DNA of 64,000 bases from Lachnospiraceae bacterium (GCA_024403515.1 JAKSRS010000001.1:124001-188000); one strand, 5' to 3'. Positions 40,473-52,026 are shown, counted from the first letter of the stretch. Notes: generated by a model not told the origin, from the letters alone. Made by a program: numbers and translations.

Positions 40473-41660
40473 CTAATCTTCGTCAGTAACGATGATTGTT
40501 TCTCTTGTTTCTAAAGCTGTCTTTACTAATTCATCAATCTTTTCAGCAAGATTTTCCTCGTGACGCTTGATATAAGCAAGGTTTGGCTTTGTAACAGGAT
40601 GCTTTGCAACGAAAATAGTACAGCAGTCTTCATAAGGCTGAATACTTGTTTCGTAAGCATCAATCTGCTTAGAAATAGTAACGATGTCTTCTTTGTCAAA
40701 AGCGATAAGAGGTCTGAACACGGGAAGTGTACAAACTTCGTTGGTAACAGCAAGTGAATGAGTTGTCTGACTTGCTACCTGGCCAATGCTTTCACCTGTA
40801 ATAAGCGCCTGACACTCTGTCTCTTTGGCTATCATTTCAGCAATCATCATCATGTATCTTCTCATGATAATTGTAAGTTCCTCGTGAGGACACTGCTCGT
40901 AAATGTAGAGCTGAATATCTGTGAAGTTGATTGTGTGAAGGTAGATAGGACCTGCGTATGCTGATACCTTCTTGGCAAGGTCAACAACCTTCTGCTTGGC
41001 TCTTTCACTTGTGTAAGGAGGCGCATGAAAATAAACTGCATCAATCTTAACGCCACGTCTTGCAATCATGTAGCCTGCAACGGGTGAGTCAATACCACCT
41101 GATAAAAGGAGCATGGCCTTTCCGTTAGTTCCAAGAGGCATACCACCGATACCGGGAATAATCTCTGAGTAAATGAAAATCTTTTCACGAACTTCTACAA
41201 CAAGTTCAATCTGCGGTTCATGAACATCTACCTTAAGCTCAGGGAAAGCATCAAGTAATGCTCCACCCACCTCACGGTTAATCTCCATTGAATCAAGAGG
41301 ATAGTTCTTTCTTGAACGTCTTGCACATACCTTGAAAGTAACATTCTTATCAGGATATGTTTCGTCAAAGTATTTAACAACTTCTTCTTTTAGTTTATCT
41401 ATACCTTCATCCTCAAGACGAACCATAGGACAGATTCCGGAAATACCGCAAACCTTCTTAAGATGGCTTATTACATCGTCGTAGTCAAATTCAGTCTGCG
41501 CATCAAGAAAGATTCTGCCGGGAGTTTTGGATACAACAAATTCACCCTCGCACTTTTTAAGAGCATACTTAATCTGTCTTACTAACGCATCCTCAAATAA
41601 ATATCTGTTTTTGCCTTTTACACCGATTTCGGCGTACTTAATAATAAATGATGAAAACAT
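40473..41660 (-). CDS. thiI: tRNA 4-thiouridine synthetase ThiI
   Basis: A 395-residue ThiI: an N-terminal ferredoxin-like and THUMP region (about 1-165), then the adenylating domain with PP-loop LLLSGGIDSPVAGYMIARRG. It has no C-terminal rhodanese domain, as in Bacillus, so sulfur must be handed over directly from a cysteine desulfurase. The desulfurase gene is 34 bp upstream in the same operon. The product makes s4U8 in tRNA and may supply sulfur for thiamine. Confidence 0.95.
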   Translation of the reverse strand: MFSSFIIKYAEIGVKGKNRYLFEDALVRQIKYALKKCEGEFVVSKTPGRIFLDAQTEFDYDDVISHLKKVCGISGICPMVRLEDEGIDKLKEEVVKYFDETYPDKNVTFKVCARRSRKNYPLDSMEINREVGGALLDAFPELKVDVHEPQIELVVEVREKIFIYSEIIPGIGGMPLGTNGKAMLLLSGGIDSPVAGYMIARRGVKIDAVYFHAPPYTSERAKQKVVDLAKKVSAYAGPIYLHTINFTDIQLYIYEQCPHEELTIIMRRYMMMIAEMIAKETECQALITGESIGQVASQTTHSLAVTNEVCTLPVFRPLIAFDKEDIVTISKQIDAYETSIQPYEDCCTIFVAKHPVTKPNLAYIKRHEENLAEKIDELVKTALETRETIIVTDED

Positions 41661-41694
41661 TTTTAACCTCTTATCTTTACTGCTTTTACGTCAG

Positions 41695-42873
41695 TTACTT
41701 TCTTGTAAATCTTCCGTAAAAAGAAATTGTTTCTTCAAGTGTCAAAAGAACGTAATCAAGTTCTTCTTTAGTTGTCATTGATGACATTGATAGTCTAAGT
41801 GCACCATCCATTCTCTGCGCATCAGCACCCATAGATTTGAGTGTTGATGATTCCTTCTTGGAATGAGATGCACATGCGCTTCCTGCTGATACATAAATCT
41901 GCTTATCTTCAAGGGCATGAAGCATTACTTCGCTTCTAAGTCCGTTGACTGAAATATTAATGATATGCGGCGCAGTCTTATATACGTCAAACTCGCCTTC
42001 TTCAGTTAAAGGACAACCGTTAATCACTACCTTATCAATGTCTTTAACCTTATCAAGGAAATACTTCTTTAGTTCGTAAAGGCGCTCATTGTCGGCCTTC
42101 ATTGTATCTGTTGCCATCTTGCACGAAAGACCGATTCCTGCTATTCCGGGAACGTTTAGCGTTCCGTTTCTAAGGCCCTTTTGCTGGCCTCCGCCATAGG
42201 AAATGGGCTTAATCTTAACCTTTTCGTTTATATACAAAAAACCGATGCCCTTGGGACCGTGAATCTTATGACCACTTACGGAAAGCAGGTCGATGTTCTG
42301 CTTTTTAGGGAAAATCTCGGCTTTTGTAAATCCCTGAACTGCATCCACATGGAAAAGTGTTGCAGGATTTTTCTTTTTAATCAAAGCTCCAGCCTGGCTT
42401 ATTGGCTGTACAGAGCCCACCTCATTATTGGTATGCATTATTGATACCAAAATGGTGTCTTTTCTTATAAGGCTTTCAAGCTCGTCTAATGAAATAACTC
42501 CATACTCATCAACTGAAAGGTAGCTGATTTCATAACCTTCACTTTCAAGATACTTACAGGTATTTAAAATTGCGGGATGCTCAATTTTAGTTGTGATTAT
42601 ATGCTTTCCTGCTCTGTTATTTGCATTAGCACAGCCTATCAGAGCAAGATTATCAGATTCGGTTCCACCGCTTGTAAAGAAAATTTCTTTTTCATTTACT
42701 TTAAGTGCTGTAGCTATCTGCTTGGTAGCAGTTGTCACATACTTTTCGGCATCGACGCCTTTCATATGGACACTTGAAGGATTTCCGTAATCTTCAAGCA
42801 TTATTTTGGTCATTAATTCAACAACCTCGGGAAATACTCTGGTGGTCGCCGAATTATCAAGATAACTTATCAT
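41695..42873 (-). CDS. Cysteine desulfurase (NifS/IscS family)
   Basis: A 392-residue PLP-dependent enzyme. N-terminal YLDNSATTRVFPEV, PLP lysine in VSGHKIHGPKGIGFLYI, and the persulfide cysteine in VSAGSACASHSKKES. In Bacillus the dedicated partner of ThiI (NifZ) lies next to thiI, and this gene has the same position, so tRNA thiolation is the likely main job; a broader role in Fe-S assembly is possible. It lies 35 bp from prmA upstream. Confidence 0.92.
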   Translation of the reverse strand: MISYLDNSATTRVFPEVVELMTKIMLEDYGNPSSVHMKGVDAEKYVTTATKQIATALKVNEKEIFFTSGGTESDNLALIGCANANNRAGKHIITTKIEHPAILNTCKYLESEGYEISYLSVDEYGVISLDELESLIRKDTILVSIMHTNNEVGSVQPISQAGALIKKKNPATLFHVDAVQGFTKAEIFPKKQNIDLLSVSGHKIHGPKGIGFLYINEKVKIKPISYGGGQQKGLRNGTLNVPGIAGIGLSCKMATDTMKADNERLYELKKYFLDKVKDIDKVVINGCPLTEEGEFDVYKTAPHIINISVNGLRSEVMLHALEDKQIYVSAGSACASHSKKESSTLKSMGADAQRMDGALRLSMSSMTTKEELDYVLLTLEETISFYGRFTRK

Positions 42874-42908
42874 CTTTCTTTTGCCTCTATTGTAAGCTTA
42901 GGATTTTA

Positions 42909-43871
42909 CTAAGCGTTCTTTCTAGCTGTAATACCAACCCACTCGCCCTGATGGTCGATGTGTAAAATTTCAAGTCCGTTGCTTCTAATGCAGTCTGCAA
43001 CTTCCTCTTCCTTGGTATTTATGATTCCTGATGTGATGTAAACTGCGCCGGGCTTCATCTGATTAATGATTACAGGTGTCAAAGGCTCTAACACATCAGC
43101 AAGGATATTTGCAACTACGATATCGTAGCAGCCATATCCGACTTCATCCTGAACTGCCTTATCTGAAATGATGTTTCCAATCATAACTTTAAACTTGGAG
43201 GTATCAACGCCGTTTACTTCCATGTTCTCGTAGCATGCTGGAGGAGCGCAGGGATCAAGGTCTGTTCCTACTGCAGATTTGGCTCCATACATAAGAGATA
43301 CTATTGAAAGAATGCCTGAACCGGTTCCTACGTCAAGTAAAACAGTTTCGGGTGTTAAATACTTTTTGATAGAACGGATGCAAAGCTGTGTTGTCTCATG
43401 CATACCTGTTCCGAAAGCTGTACCGGGATCGATATGAAGAATCTTCTTATCCTTATCCTCAGGCTTAACTTCCTCCCATGAAGGGATAACAAGCAAATCA
43501 TCGATATAAAACTGGTGGAAGTACTGCTTCCAGTTATTAATCCAGTCAACATCCTCGGTTTCGGATACTTCAACGCTTCCTTCACCGATTTCCATATACT
43601 CTTTGGTCTCTTCCAAAACTGCCTTGATGTTTTCAAGGATTTCTTCCTTATTTACCTCATCCGATGCTTCCACAAAGCAGCTAAGATAAGCTACATCATC
43701 ATCGTTTTCAACTTCCGGAAGAATGTCCACAAACATCTGCTCTTTTTCAAGTGCTGTTAAAGGTACCTTATCTTCAATCTGCGCACCTTCAAGACCTATG
43801 TCATAAAGGTTACTGATAAGGATATCTTCAGCTTCTGTAACTGTTTTGATTCTATATTTAATCCACTTCAT
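42909..43871 (-). CDS. prmA: Ribosomal protein L11 methyltransferase PrmA
   Basis: A 320-residue PrmA. The N-terminal substrate-recognition domain (about 1-100) is followed by a class I methyltransferase domain with DPGTAFGTGMHETTQLC and LDVGTGSGILSIVSLMYGAKSAVGTDLDP. NILADVL is the catalytic NPPF-like motif typical of PrmA. It trimethylates L11. Normally next to dnaJ in Firmicutes, here it heads a prmA-desulfurase-thiI operon. Confidence 0.94.
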   Translation of the reverse strand: MKWIKYRIKTVTEAEDILISNLYDIGLEGAQIEDKVPLTALEKEQMFVDILPEVENDDDVAYLSCFVEASDEVNKEEILENIKAVLEETKEYMEIGEGSVEVSETEDVDWINNWKQYFHQFYIDDLLVIPSWEEVKPEDKDKKILHIDPGTAFGTGMHETTQLCIRSIKKYLTPETVLLDVGTGSGILSIVSLMYGAKSAVGTDLDPCAPPACYENMEVNGVDTSKFKVMIGNIISDKAVQDEVGYGCYDIVVANILADVLEPLTPVIINQMKPGAVYITSGIINTKEEEVADCIRSNGLEILHIDHQGEWVGITARKNA

Positions 43872-43924
43872 TTTCTTTCTCCATAATCACGGGCATAATA
43901 CACCATTTTTGACATACATGGTTG

Positions 43925-43953
43925 ATTTTACGCCTTTTACAGGCTATCGTCAA
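43925..43953 (-). promoter_or_regulatory. Promoter of the prmA operon
   Basis: On the minus strand TTGACG (43953-43948) and TAAAAT (43930-43925) with a 17-bp spacer. Confidence 0.65.
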
Positions 43954-43974
43954 GAAAAGCCATCCTGTGAAGGA

Positions 43975-44712
43975 CTAATAGGTTTTATCCTCTGATGCTG
44001 TCACATTAACTTCAAAAGGAGTTCCTGCTAATCTCGTATCACCTGCAGACTGTTTTTTTATAAATTTAATGGCCCATATGTCTACAACTACTACAAATAC
44101 AAAGAATAAAACTAAAATCAGATCGCTTTCAGAAGATAAGGCTGCATCGAAAAAGCCATGCTCAATTGTAGGTACTAATAAAGAAAGAAGAAGCATACGC
44201 TTCTTGCGTTTCTTGTTGCCCATAACATCTGCCTCTTTGGCAAGGCCAAAGAAATATCCCATTATAAGGCCATCTATCGCATGAGAAGGAACTGATAAGA
44301 TTGCTCTTGTTATGGCTACTGTAAATCCATTTTCGAAAACGTAGAAAATGTTTTCAAAGGTTGCAAATCCAAGCGCCCCCACTATGCAGTAAACGATAGC
44401 ATCAAACTTGTAGTTAAAAGCCTTATGCTTCCAGGCTGCGAGTTTGGTCGCCTGCCTTTTTACGTATTCTTCAACTATAGCGACGCCCAAGAAATTTTCA
44501 ATAATAATATATAAGGTTGTTCCCTCTACAAAGAAGGAATCTATAACCTCTCCGATCAAAAGTTCTATTATCACAGCAGGAATAACTGATATAACACCAA
44601 AAAAGAATATCTTTATTAATAAACCAGCAGGTTCTTTTTCCACCTTATCCTGCTTCCAGACAAATCTAATAAGCACAATTGACGGTAGTAATGCTAATAA
44701 AAGTAAGTACAT
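43975..44712 (-). CDS. PrsW-family intramembrane metalloprotease
   Basis: A 245-residue membrane protein with about seven hydrophobic segments. The family motifs are IVEEYVKR (metal-binding glutamates), GFATFENIFYVFE, and PSHAIDGLIMGYFFG with the second metal histidine. In Bacillus PrsW starts the cleavage of anti-sigma factor RsiW in response to antimicrobial peptides and membrane stress. No sigma/anti-sigma pair is in the window, so the substrate is elsewhere. It is divergent from rsmE. Confidence 0.88.
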   Translation of the reverse strand: MYLLLLALLPSIVLIRFVWKQDKVEKEPAGLLIKIFFFGVISVIPAVIIELLIGEVIDSFFVEGTTLYIIIENFLGVAIVEEYVKRQATKLAAWKHKAFNYKFDAIVYCIVGALGFATFENIFYVFENGFTVAITRAILSVPSHAIDGLIMGYFFGLAKEADVMGNKKRKKRMLLLSLLVPTIEHGFFDAALSSESDLILVLFFVFVVVVDIWAIKFIKKQSAGDTRLAGTPFEVNVTASEDKTY

Positions 44713-44806
44713 ATTTCCCTCCGAAATCTTTCTTTTTCATATTTATATTAATCCATATTTGAGATAAAATGAACACAAATAATTTACTCAAGGAATTGGA
44801 GAGAAG

Positions 44807-45547
44807 ATGTATCACTTTTTTGTTTCCCCTGAAGCTATATGCAATCAGACAATCACAATAACCGGAAAAGATGTAAATCATATTAAAAACGTTTTAAGAA
44901 TGAAACCCGGCGAAGAAATATCTGTAAGCGCAGACAATTCTCAGGCTGAGTACAGATGTATAGTAAGAGAACTTAACGACGATTGCATAATCTGCGAGCT
45001 TGCTTTCATTAAAGAAGAAGGAAACGAACTTCCCTCCAAAGTATATCTTTTTCAAGGACTTCCAAAAGGCGACAAAATGGAGTTTATCATCCAAAAGGCT
45101 GTAGAACTTGGAGTGCACGAAATAATACCCGTTGAAATGAAGCGTTGTGTTATGAAGTTAGACCCTAAAAAAGCAGCATCCCGCATCCAACGGTGGCAGG
45201 GTATTTCTGAGGCTGCTGCCAAGCAGAGTAAAAGAACCGTTATTCCTGAAATTAAGATGCCCATGTCATTTAAGGATGCTGTAAAGTACGCATCCGACTG
45301 CAATGTAAAACTTCTTCCCTACGAGCAGGCTAAGGGTATGGCTTACTCCAAAGAGCTTATCGGAAATTTAAAGCCTGGTGAGTCAGTTGCCATATTTATA
45401 GGACCTGAAGGTGGGTTTGAAACTTCAGAAGTTGAGTTTGCTGGGGAAAACGGTTTTGAAGCCATTACTCTTGGCCGAAGAATTTTAAGAACAGAGACCG
45501 CCGGAATGGTGGTAATAAGCTGGATAATGTATCAATTAGAAGAATAA
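44807..45547 (+). CDS. rsmE: 16S rRNA (uracil1498-N3)-methyltransferase RsmE
   Basis: A 246-residue SPOUT methyltransferase. An N-terminal PUA-like domain (about 1-70, KDVNHIKNVLRMKPGEEI) is followed by the trefoil knot with AIFIGPEGGFETSEVEFA and LGRRILRTETAGMV. It modifies U1498 in 16S rRNA. In most Firmicutes it follows prmA on the same strand; here it is inverted and lies on the other side of prsW. It has a strong ribosome binding site and its own terminator. Confidence 0.94.
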   Translation: MYHFFVSPEAICNQTITITGKDVNHIKNVLRMKPGEEISVSADNSQAEYRCIVRELNDDCIICELAFIKEEGNELPSKVYLFQGLPKGDKMEFIIQKAVELGVHEIIPVEMKRCVMKLDPKKAASRIQRWQGISEAAAKQSKRTVIPEIKMPMSFKDAVKYASDCNVKLLPYEQAKGMAYSKELIGNLKPGESVAIFIGPEGGFETSEVEFAGENGFEAITLGRRILRTETAGMVVISWIMYQLEE

Positions 45548-45550
45548 AAT

Positions 45551-45608
45551 AAAGCCTTCGATGTCTTTCTTTTGCTAAACCACAAAAAGAATGAGTCGAA
45601 GGCTTTTT
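45551..45608. terminator. Bidirectional terminator between rsmE and the MATE gene
   Basis: AAAGCCTTCGA/TCGAAGGCTTT closes a large hairpin with further inner pairing; T-runs follow on both strands (TTTTT on plus, TTTATTTTATT on minus). Confidence 0.8.
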
Positions 45609-45610
45609 GT

Positions 45611-47011
45611 TTATTTAGATTCTGTTACAAGGTTCTGTACCCAGATTCTCTTTTTAAGTAAGAACGCGCCGATTGCAACCTTTATAAAGTCAAGGGCAAG
45701 AACGATTGCATACATAGGAATGATGCTAATCTGTGTGTAGCGGCTTAAAAAGAACGCAACAGGCCAGGAAATTACCCACAAAAATGCTGAGTCGAACAGG
45801 AAGGTGATAAAGGTCTTTCCGCCCGATCTGATTGTAAAGTAAGCACAGTTTAAATATGAACCTACCGGCATGAAGATTGCGGCAACTCTCATTAAGTTTA
45901 CAGACAAGGCTCTGATTTGTTCATCTGTGTTATAAAAAAGCGGGAACAGCGGTGCTGTTACAACTAATATGAGTGCAAAAACGGCTGTAGATAAAACCGC
46001 CATTGTTATAAGCTTTCTATCTGTATCAACAACATCATCCGCATCGTCTGATCCGAGAATCTGTCCTATTATGATTGCCACAACGTTACCCATGGAAATG
46101 AGTACAACGTTAAAGAGGTTTGTTATAGTGTTTGAAATATTAAAAGCAGCTATAACGTCAAGGCCTCTTGTCGAGTAGCACTGTGTTACTGCCGACATAC
46201 CCATGGACCACATAAACTCGTTTAAGAAAAGCGGAGTACCTGTTACAAATATCTTCTTACAAAGGGAAAGAGGAATTGTAAATCCCTTATAAAGGCCTTT
46301 TACAAAGGGAACTCTTTCAATGTGTGTATGTGACCAGATAACAACAATAGCAAGCTCTGCAAATCTTGAGATGACTGTTGCAATCGCTGCACCTACTACT
46401 CCAAGCTTAGGAGCTCCGAAGTGTCCAAAAATAAGTATGAAGTTAAATACAAGGTTGATACCAACAGCGATAAGGCCTGATACCATAGGTACATTGGTCT
46501 CGCCTGCTTCTCTTAATGTTCCTGAATATGAACATGTAATAGCAAAAGGAACCAGTCCGAAAAGCATAACATAAAGGTATTCCTTGGCATACTTCAATGT
46601 CGCTGCAACGTCCAAAGTTCCATTATCTGTTAAGAAAAGGGAAATGAGCGTATCCTGCATTCCTAACATAATAAGAATACCGCCAATGCAGATGACCAAT
46701 GAAATCAAGAGTTTAAATCTAAAGGTGTGCTTTACGCCTTCATTGTTCTTCTGACCTACGTACTGGGCAGTAAAGATTCCAGGGCCTGATGTGGCTCCAA
46801 ACAGTGCAAGGTTAAATACGAACATAATCTGGTTAACGATCGCTACACCGGACATCTGCTCGGTTCCTACCTTACCAACCATTATGTTATCAAGAAGGTT
46901 TACAAAGTTTGTAATACCATTCTGAATGATAATCGGTATCGCCACAGCGAGTACCATCATATAAAATTTTTTGTCTCCAAAGTATTTGTTTAATATATTA
47001 TTCTTTTTCAT
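45611..47011 (-). CDS. MATE-family efflux transporter
   Basis: A 466-residue MATE protein with twelve hydrophobic segments in two halves. The first half contains NFVNLLDNIMVGKVGTEQMSGVAIVNQI and the second STRGLDVIAAFNISNTITNLF. MATE transporters use Na+ or H+ gradients to export cationic drugs and metabolites. The start at 47011 is preferred over an upstream in-frame start at 47053 because the latter lies inside the dnaJ terminator hairpin. The gene is wedged between dnaJ and rsmE, where prmA would be expected. Confidence 0.9.
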   Translation of the reverse strand: MKKNNILNKYFGDKKFYMMVLAVAIPIIIQNGITNFVNLLDNIMVGKVGTEQMSGVAIVNQIMFVFNLALFGATSGPGIFTAQYVGQKNNEGVKHTFRFKLLISLVICIGGILIMLGMQDTLISLFLTDNGTLDVAATLKYAKEYLYVMLFGLVPFAITCSYSGTLREAGETNVPMVSGLIAVGINLVFNFILIFGHFGAPKLGVVGAAIATVISRFAELAIVVIWSHTHIERVPFVKGLYKGFTIPLSLCKKIFVTGTPLFLNEFMWSMGMSAVTQCYSTRGLDVIAAFNISNTITNLFNVVLISMGNVVAIIIGQILGSDDADDVVDTDRKLITMAVLSTAVFALILVVTAPLFPLFYNTDEQIRALSVNLMRVAAIFMPVGSYLNCAYFTIRSGGKTFITFLFDSAFLWVISWPVAFFLSRYTQISIIPMYAIVLALDFIKVAIGAFLLKKRIWVQNLVTESK

Positions 47012-47032
47012 AGCAACTCTTAAAATAACAAA

Positions 47033-47066
47033 AGAATAGAGATGCGTCAACAAGCATCTCTATTCT
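47033..47066 (-). terminator. Intrinsic terminator of dnaJ
   Basis: Perfect 13-bp stem AGAATAGAGATGC/GCATCTCTATTCT with an 8-nt loop, followed by a T-rich stretch (TTTTGTTATTTT) on the minus strand, 12 bp after the dnaJ stop codon. Confidence 0.8.
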
Positions 47067-47078
47067 AAAGTTGTTTAT

Positions 47079-48239
47079 TTATTTCCAAAATTTCTTTTTC
47101 TTCTCTTCAGTTGATGAACCGGCTTCTGTAGCTCTTTTTACTGCATTTAGAGAATCTGTTGTAGCTTCATCAAACTTTCTGAGTAATTCCTTGGCCTCGT
47201 GAGAAAGCTTTTCGGGTGTTTCAACAATAAGTGTTACGTAGTGATCTCCACGCACATCCTTGTATCTTGTTGAAGGAACACCTTTTCCTTTAAGTCTTAC
47301 TCTGGTATCTGTCTGAGTTCCGGGCTTAACTTCATATGCTACTCTTCCGTCAACAGTATCAATCATAACTTCGCCGCCTAAAGCTGCTACGGCAAAAGAA
47401 ATCGGAACGTTTGAGAAAATGTTCTGATCCTGTCTCTGGAAAATAGGATGGCTTGAGATAACAACCTCAACAAGAAGGTCTCCTCTGGGTCCGCCATTAG
47501 CACCGGGTTCACCCTTATCCTTAATACGTACACACTGTCCGTTGTCGATACCTGCAGGAATTGAAACTGCAATCTTCTTTCTTGAAGAAATGTATCCGGA
47601 GCCCTGACAATCGGGACATTTATCCTTAATCATCTTTCCTGTTCCATGACAGTCAGGACATGACTGAACATTTCTTACTGTTCCAAAGAATGACTGCTGT
47701 GTAAATACTACCTGACCCTTACCTCCACACTTTGTACAGGTTACAGGTGTGGTTCCGGGCTTAGCACCGGTTCCATGACATGTAGCACATTCATCTTTTA
47801 AGGTAAGCTCGAGTTCTTTTTCAACACCGAAAACAGCTTCTTCAAAAGTAACTCTGACGCTTGTACGAATATTGGCACCCTTCATAGGGCCTGAACGTGA
47901 TGCGCCACCTCTCGATGCACCGCCTCCGAAAAAGCTTCCGAAGATATCGCCAAAAATGTCGCCAAAGTCCATACCGTTAAAGTCATATGCTCCGCCGCCG
48001 GCTGAACCATCGAATGCAGAATGTCCGAACTGGTCGTACTGCCTTCTTTTGTCAGGATCACTTAATACGGCATATGCCTCTGATGCTTCCTTAAACTTTG
48101 CTTCAGCTTCAGCATCGCCGGGGTTCATATCAGGATGATATTTCTTGGCAAGCTGTCTATATGCTTTTTTTAGTGTATCGTCATCAGCGTTTTTCTCTAC
48201 GCCAAGGACTTCATAGTAATCTCTCTTACTTTCTGCCAT
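47079..48239 (-). CDS. dnaJ: Chaperone DnaJ
   Basis: A 386-residue type I DnaJ. The J domain has the HPD tripeptide ([10 protein letters not shown]), then a Gly/Phe-rich linker ([22 protein letters not shown]). Four zinc motifs follow: [24 protein letters not shown] and CPDCQGSG. The C-terminal substrate domains complete the protein. It delivers substrates to DnaK and stimulates ATP hydrolysis. Last gene of the heat-shock operon, 67 bp behind dnaK. Confidence 0.96.
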   Translation of the reverse strand: MAESKRDYYEVLGVEKNADDDTLKKAYRQLAKKYHPDMNPGDAEAEAKFKEASEAYAVLSDPDKRRQYDQFGHSAFDGSAGGGAYDFNGMDFGDIFGDIFGSFFGGGASRGGASRSGPMKGANIRTSVRVTFEEAVFGVEKELELTLKDECATCHGTGAKPGTTPVTCTKCGGKGQVVFTQQSFFGTVRNVQSCPDCHGTGKMIKDKCPDCQGSGYISSRKKIAVSIPAGIDNGQCVRIKDKGEPGANGGPRGDLLVEVVISSHPIFQRQDQNIFSNVPISFAVAALGGEVMIDTVDGRVAYEVKPGTQTDTRVRLKGKGVPSTRYKDVRGDHYVTLIVETPEKLSHEAKELLRKFDEATTDSLNAVKRATEAGSSTEEKKKKFWK

Positions 48240-48268
48240 TGTTTGATTTCCTCAAATTTATAGATATA

Positions 48269-48290
48269 GGGGCGGATGTAAATCCACCCC
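48269..48290 (-). other. Hairpin between dnaK and dnaJ
   Basis: GGGGTGGA/TCCGCCCC on the minus strand (one G-U pair) with a 6-nt loop, in the intercistronic gap. It has no T-run, so it may tune dnaJ level or protect the dnaK 3' end rather than stop transcription. Confidence 0.5.
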
Positions 48291-48306
48291 TAGGTAAAAC
48301 TAAGAA

Positions 48307-50199
<1,893 letters not shown>

Positions 50200-50772
50200 T
50201 TACTGAACAACTGACACCATGCTGTGTCTTACTACGGTGTCGTGATATGTGTAACCCTTTAAAAGTTCGTCCGCTACCATACCGCTTTCAAGTTCATCGC
50301 TCTCAACCTGCATTACCGCGTTGTGGAAATCAGGGTTAAATTCTGTTCCTTTAGCTTCAATAGGCTTTACTCCAAGATTTTCAAGCTCTGTTGTAAGCTG
50401 TTTGTATATCTTAATCATTCCGTCAGCAAAAGGTGTATCCTTCTGATCTTCAGGTAATGTATTGATACCTCTTTCAAAGTTATCAACTATGGGTAAAATC
50501 TTTTCGATTACGTTTTTAGCACCCATATCAAACATCTGTGCTTTTTCTTTTTCAGTTCTTTTTCTAAAGTTTTCGAATTCAGCCATCTGACGTTTTGTTC
50601 TATCTTCAAGCTCTTCGATTTTTTCCTTTAAAGCATCGGTCTTCTTATCGGCCTTAGCTTTCTTCTTGTCTTTCTTTTCTTCTGAAGGTTCTGCAGCTTC
50701 AGCATTTTCTGTAGCTTCTACTGTTTCTTCAACAGTTTCTTCAGAAACTTCTTTCTTCATTTCTTCTTCCAC
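50200..50772 (-). CDS. grpE: Nucleotide exchange factor GrpE
   Basis: A 190-residue GrpE with a long acidic, lysine-rich N-terminal stretch (about 1-45) and a coiled coil (about 45-90, KRQMAEFENFRKRTEKEK). The C-terminal beta domain ends YTYHDTVVRHSMVSVVQ. It releases ADP from DnaK. The GTG start at 50772 is 8 nt from AAGGAG; an in-frame ATG at 50760 is the alternative. 2 bp separate it from hrcA. Confidence 0.94.
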   Translation of the reverse strand: MEEEMKKEVSEETVEETVEATENAEAAEPSEEKKDKKKAKADKKTDALKEKIEELEDRTKRQMAEFENFRKRTEKEKAQMFDMGAKNVIEKILPIVDNFERGINTLPEDQKDTPFADGMIKIYKQLTTELENLGVKPIEAKGTEFNPDFHNAVMQVESDELESGMVADELLKGYTYHDTVVRHSMVSVVQ

Positions 50773-50774
50773 GC

Positions 50775-51803
50775 TTATCGCTCCTTCTTATACAGAGAAT
50801 CAAGCTGATTCATCATGTTCTTTAGTGTTCCTACAACCTTGTCGTAGTCCATTCTTTTGGGACCAACAACTCCGATTGTACCTCTCATGCCTTCACCCAA
50901 ATCATAGGTTGCTGTTACAACGCTGCAATCTTTAAGGCTTTCTACCGGCGCTTCATCGCCGATATAAACTCTGATTCCGGTTTCTTCTGAAGAAAGACCT
51001 GTAATTGCGAGTTCATTTAGCGGAGCCTTTTCTTCAAAGGTATGTATCAGTTCGCCTGCATGCTCATTGTCTGCAAGCTCCGGATACTTAAAGATGTTAT
51101 TGGCGCCGCTTGTATATATTTCAAGGTCCTCGTCAGAGTGAATCGCCTGTGCAACCGCATCTAACACGTCCCCGATAATATCCTGATGTATACCTGCCTG
51201 ACTCTTCATGGTAGCAATCGTGGCCAGGTTTATTTCTTCCATGCTCAAACCGTTTAGGTGAGTATTAAGAAGAATGTTTAACTTAAGCATTGTCTCGTCA
51301 TCAAGAAGCTCGCTTGTTTCAAGCATGTGATTTTTGATAACGTTTCCTTCCGTTACGATAACAGCAAGTAAATGATTAACATCAACCTTGGAAAGCTGAA
51401 TGAATTTCAACTTATTGTGGTGATATCTTGGTGCTGTAATCATCGAAGTGTAATTGGTGTTAACAGCAAGAACCTTGGCAGCCTGCTTTAAAAGGTTATC
51501 GAGCTTATCTTCTTTTTCAAGAAGAATTTCTTTAATCTCTTCAACTTCTCTTTCCTTGGCTTCCATCATCTGGTCAACATATAATCTGTAACCTTTATCT
51601 GAAGGAATACGACCGGCCGAAGTATGTGGCTGTATGATGTAACCCATCTCTTCTAAGTCAGCCATCTCATTTCGGATTGTAGCTGAACTTAGGTTTAAGT
51701 CAGTATACTTGGATATTGTTCTACTACCTACAGGTTCACCCGTTTCCAAATAGTTTCTGACAACAGCCTGTAGAATTTTTATCTTACGATTATCTAATTC
51801 CAC
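50775..51803 (-). CDS. hrcA: Heat-inducible transcription repressor HrcA
   Basis: A 342-residue HrcA. The N-terminal winged helix (about 1-75) includes VGSRTISKYTDLNLSSATIRNEMADLEEMGYIIQPHTSAGRIPSDKGYRLYVD. A GAF-like domain and a dimerisation region follow. It binds the CIRCE element seen 35-61 bp upstream of its own start codon and so controls the whole operon. Confidence 0.95.
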   Translation of the reverse strand: MELDNRKIKILQAVVRNYLETGEPVGSRTISKYTDLNLSSATIRNEMADLEEMGYIIQPHTSAGRIPSDKGYRLYVDQMMEAKEREVEEIKEILLEKEDKLDNLLKQAAKVLAVNTNYTSMITAPRYHHNKLKFIQLSKVDVNHLLAVIVTEGNVIKNHMLETSELLDDETMLKLNILLNTHLNGLSMEEINLATIATMKSQAGIHQDIIGDVLDAVAQAIHSDEDLEIYTSGANNIFKYPELADNEHAGELIHTFEEKAPLNELAITGLSSEETGIRVYIGDEAPVESLKDCSVVTATYDLGEGMRGTIGVVGPKRMDYDKVVGTLKNMMNQLDSLYKKER

Positions 51804-51837
51804 TATGCACCGCCTTTGAGTCCCGGTTAATAGTTTG

Positions 51838-51864
51838 TTAGCACTCGAAGTCGTTGAGTGCTAA
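51838..51864. promoter_or_regulatory. CIRCE element (HrcA operator)
   Basis: TTAGCACTC (51838-51846), 9 bp, GAGTGCTAA (51856-51864): an exact match to the HrcA operator, between the hrcA promoter and start codon. Confidence 0.97.
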
Positions 51865-51875
51865 CTTCAAATAGT

Positions 51876-51904
51876 AATCTAGCACCACCCTAGTGAAATG
51901 TCAA
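51876..51904 (-). promoter_or_regulatory. Promoter of the hrcA-grpE-dnaK-dnaJ operon
   Basis: On the minus strand TTGACA (51904-51899) and TAGATT (51881-51876) with a 17-bp spacer, just upstream of CIRCE. Confidence 0.85.
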
Positions 51905-51952
51905 CAAATTAGACACTACGAAATTATTAAGTATTTCTAAACAAAGCCATGC

Positions 51953-52020
51953 ACACCCAATATCCACCAATGTACCGCGCGAGTTTACTCGTGTAAGGTA
52001 CATTGAGGGATGTTGGGTGT
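51953..52020. repeat. 68-bp imperfect inverted repeat next to the palindromic array
   Basis: Arms of 24 bp (51953-51976 and 51997-52020) match at 20 positions; the perfect outer part is ACACCCAA/TTGGGTGT and the perfect inner part CAATGTACC/GGTACATTG. The centre contains a further CGCGAG-TTTA-CTCGTG hairpin. The inverted word AAAGCCATGC just outside its left end (51944-51953) recurs in opposite orientation at the ends of the 44-bp repeats. Confidence 0.7.
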
Positions 52021-52026
52021 ATACGG

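Noticed and set aside
48240-48306. Second CIRCE element ahead of dnaJ
   Set aside because: The gap holds only a GC-rich hairpin; the TTAGCACTC motif occurs once, ahead of hrcA.
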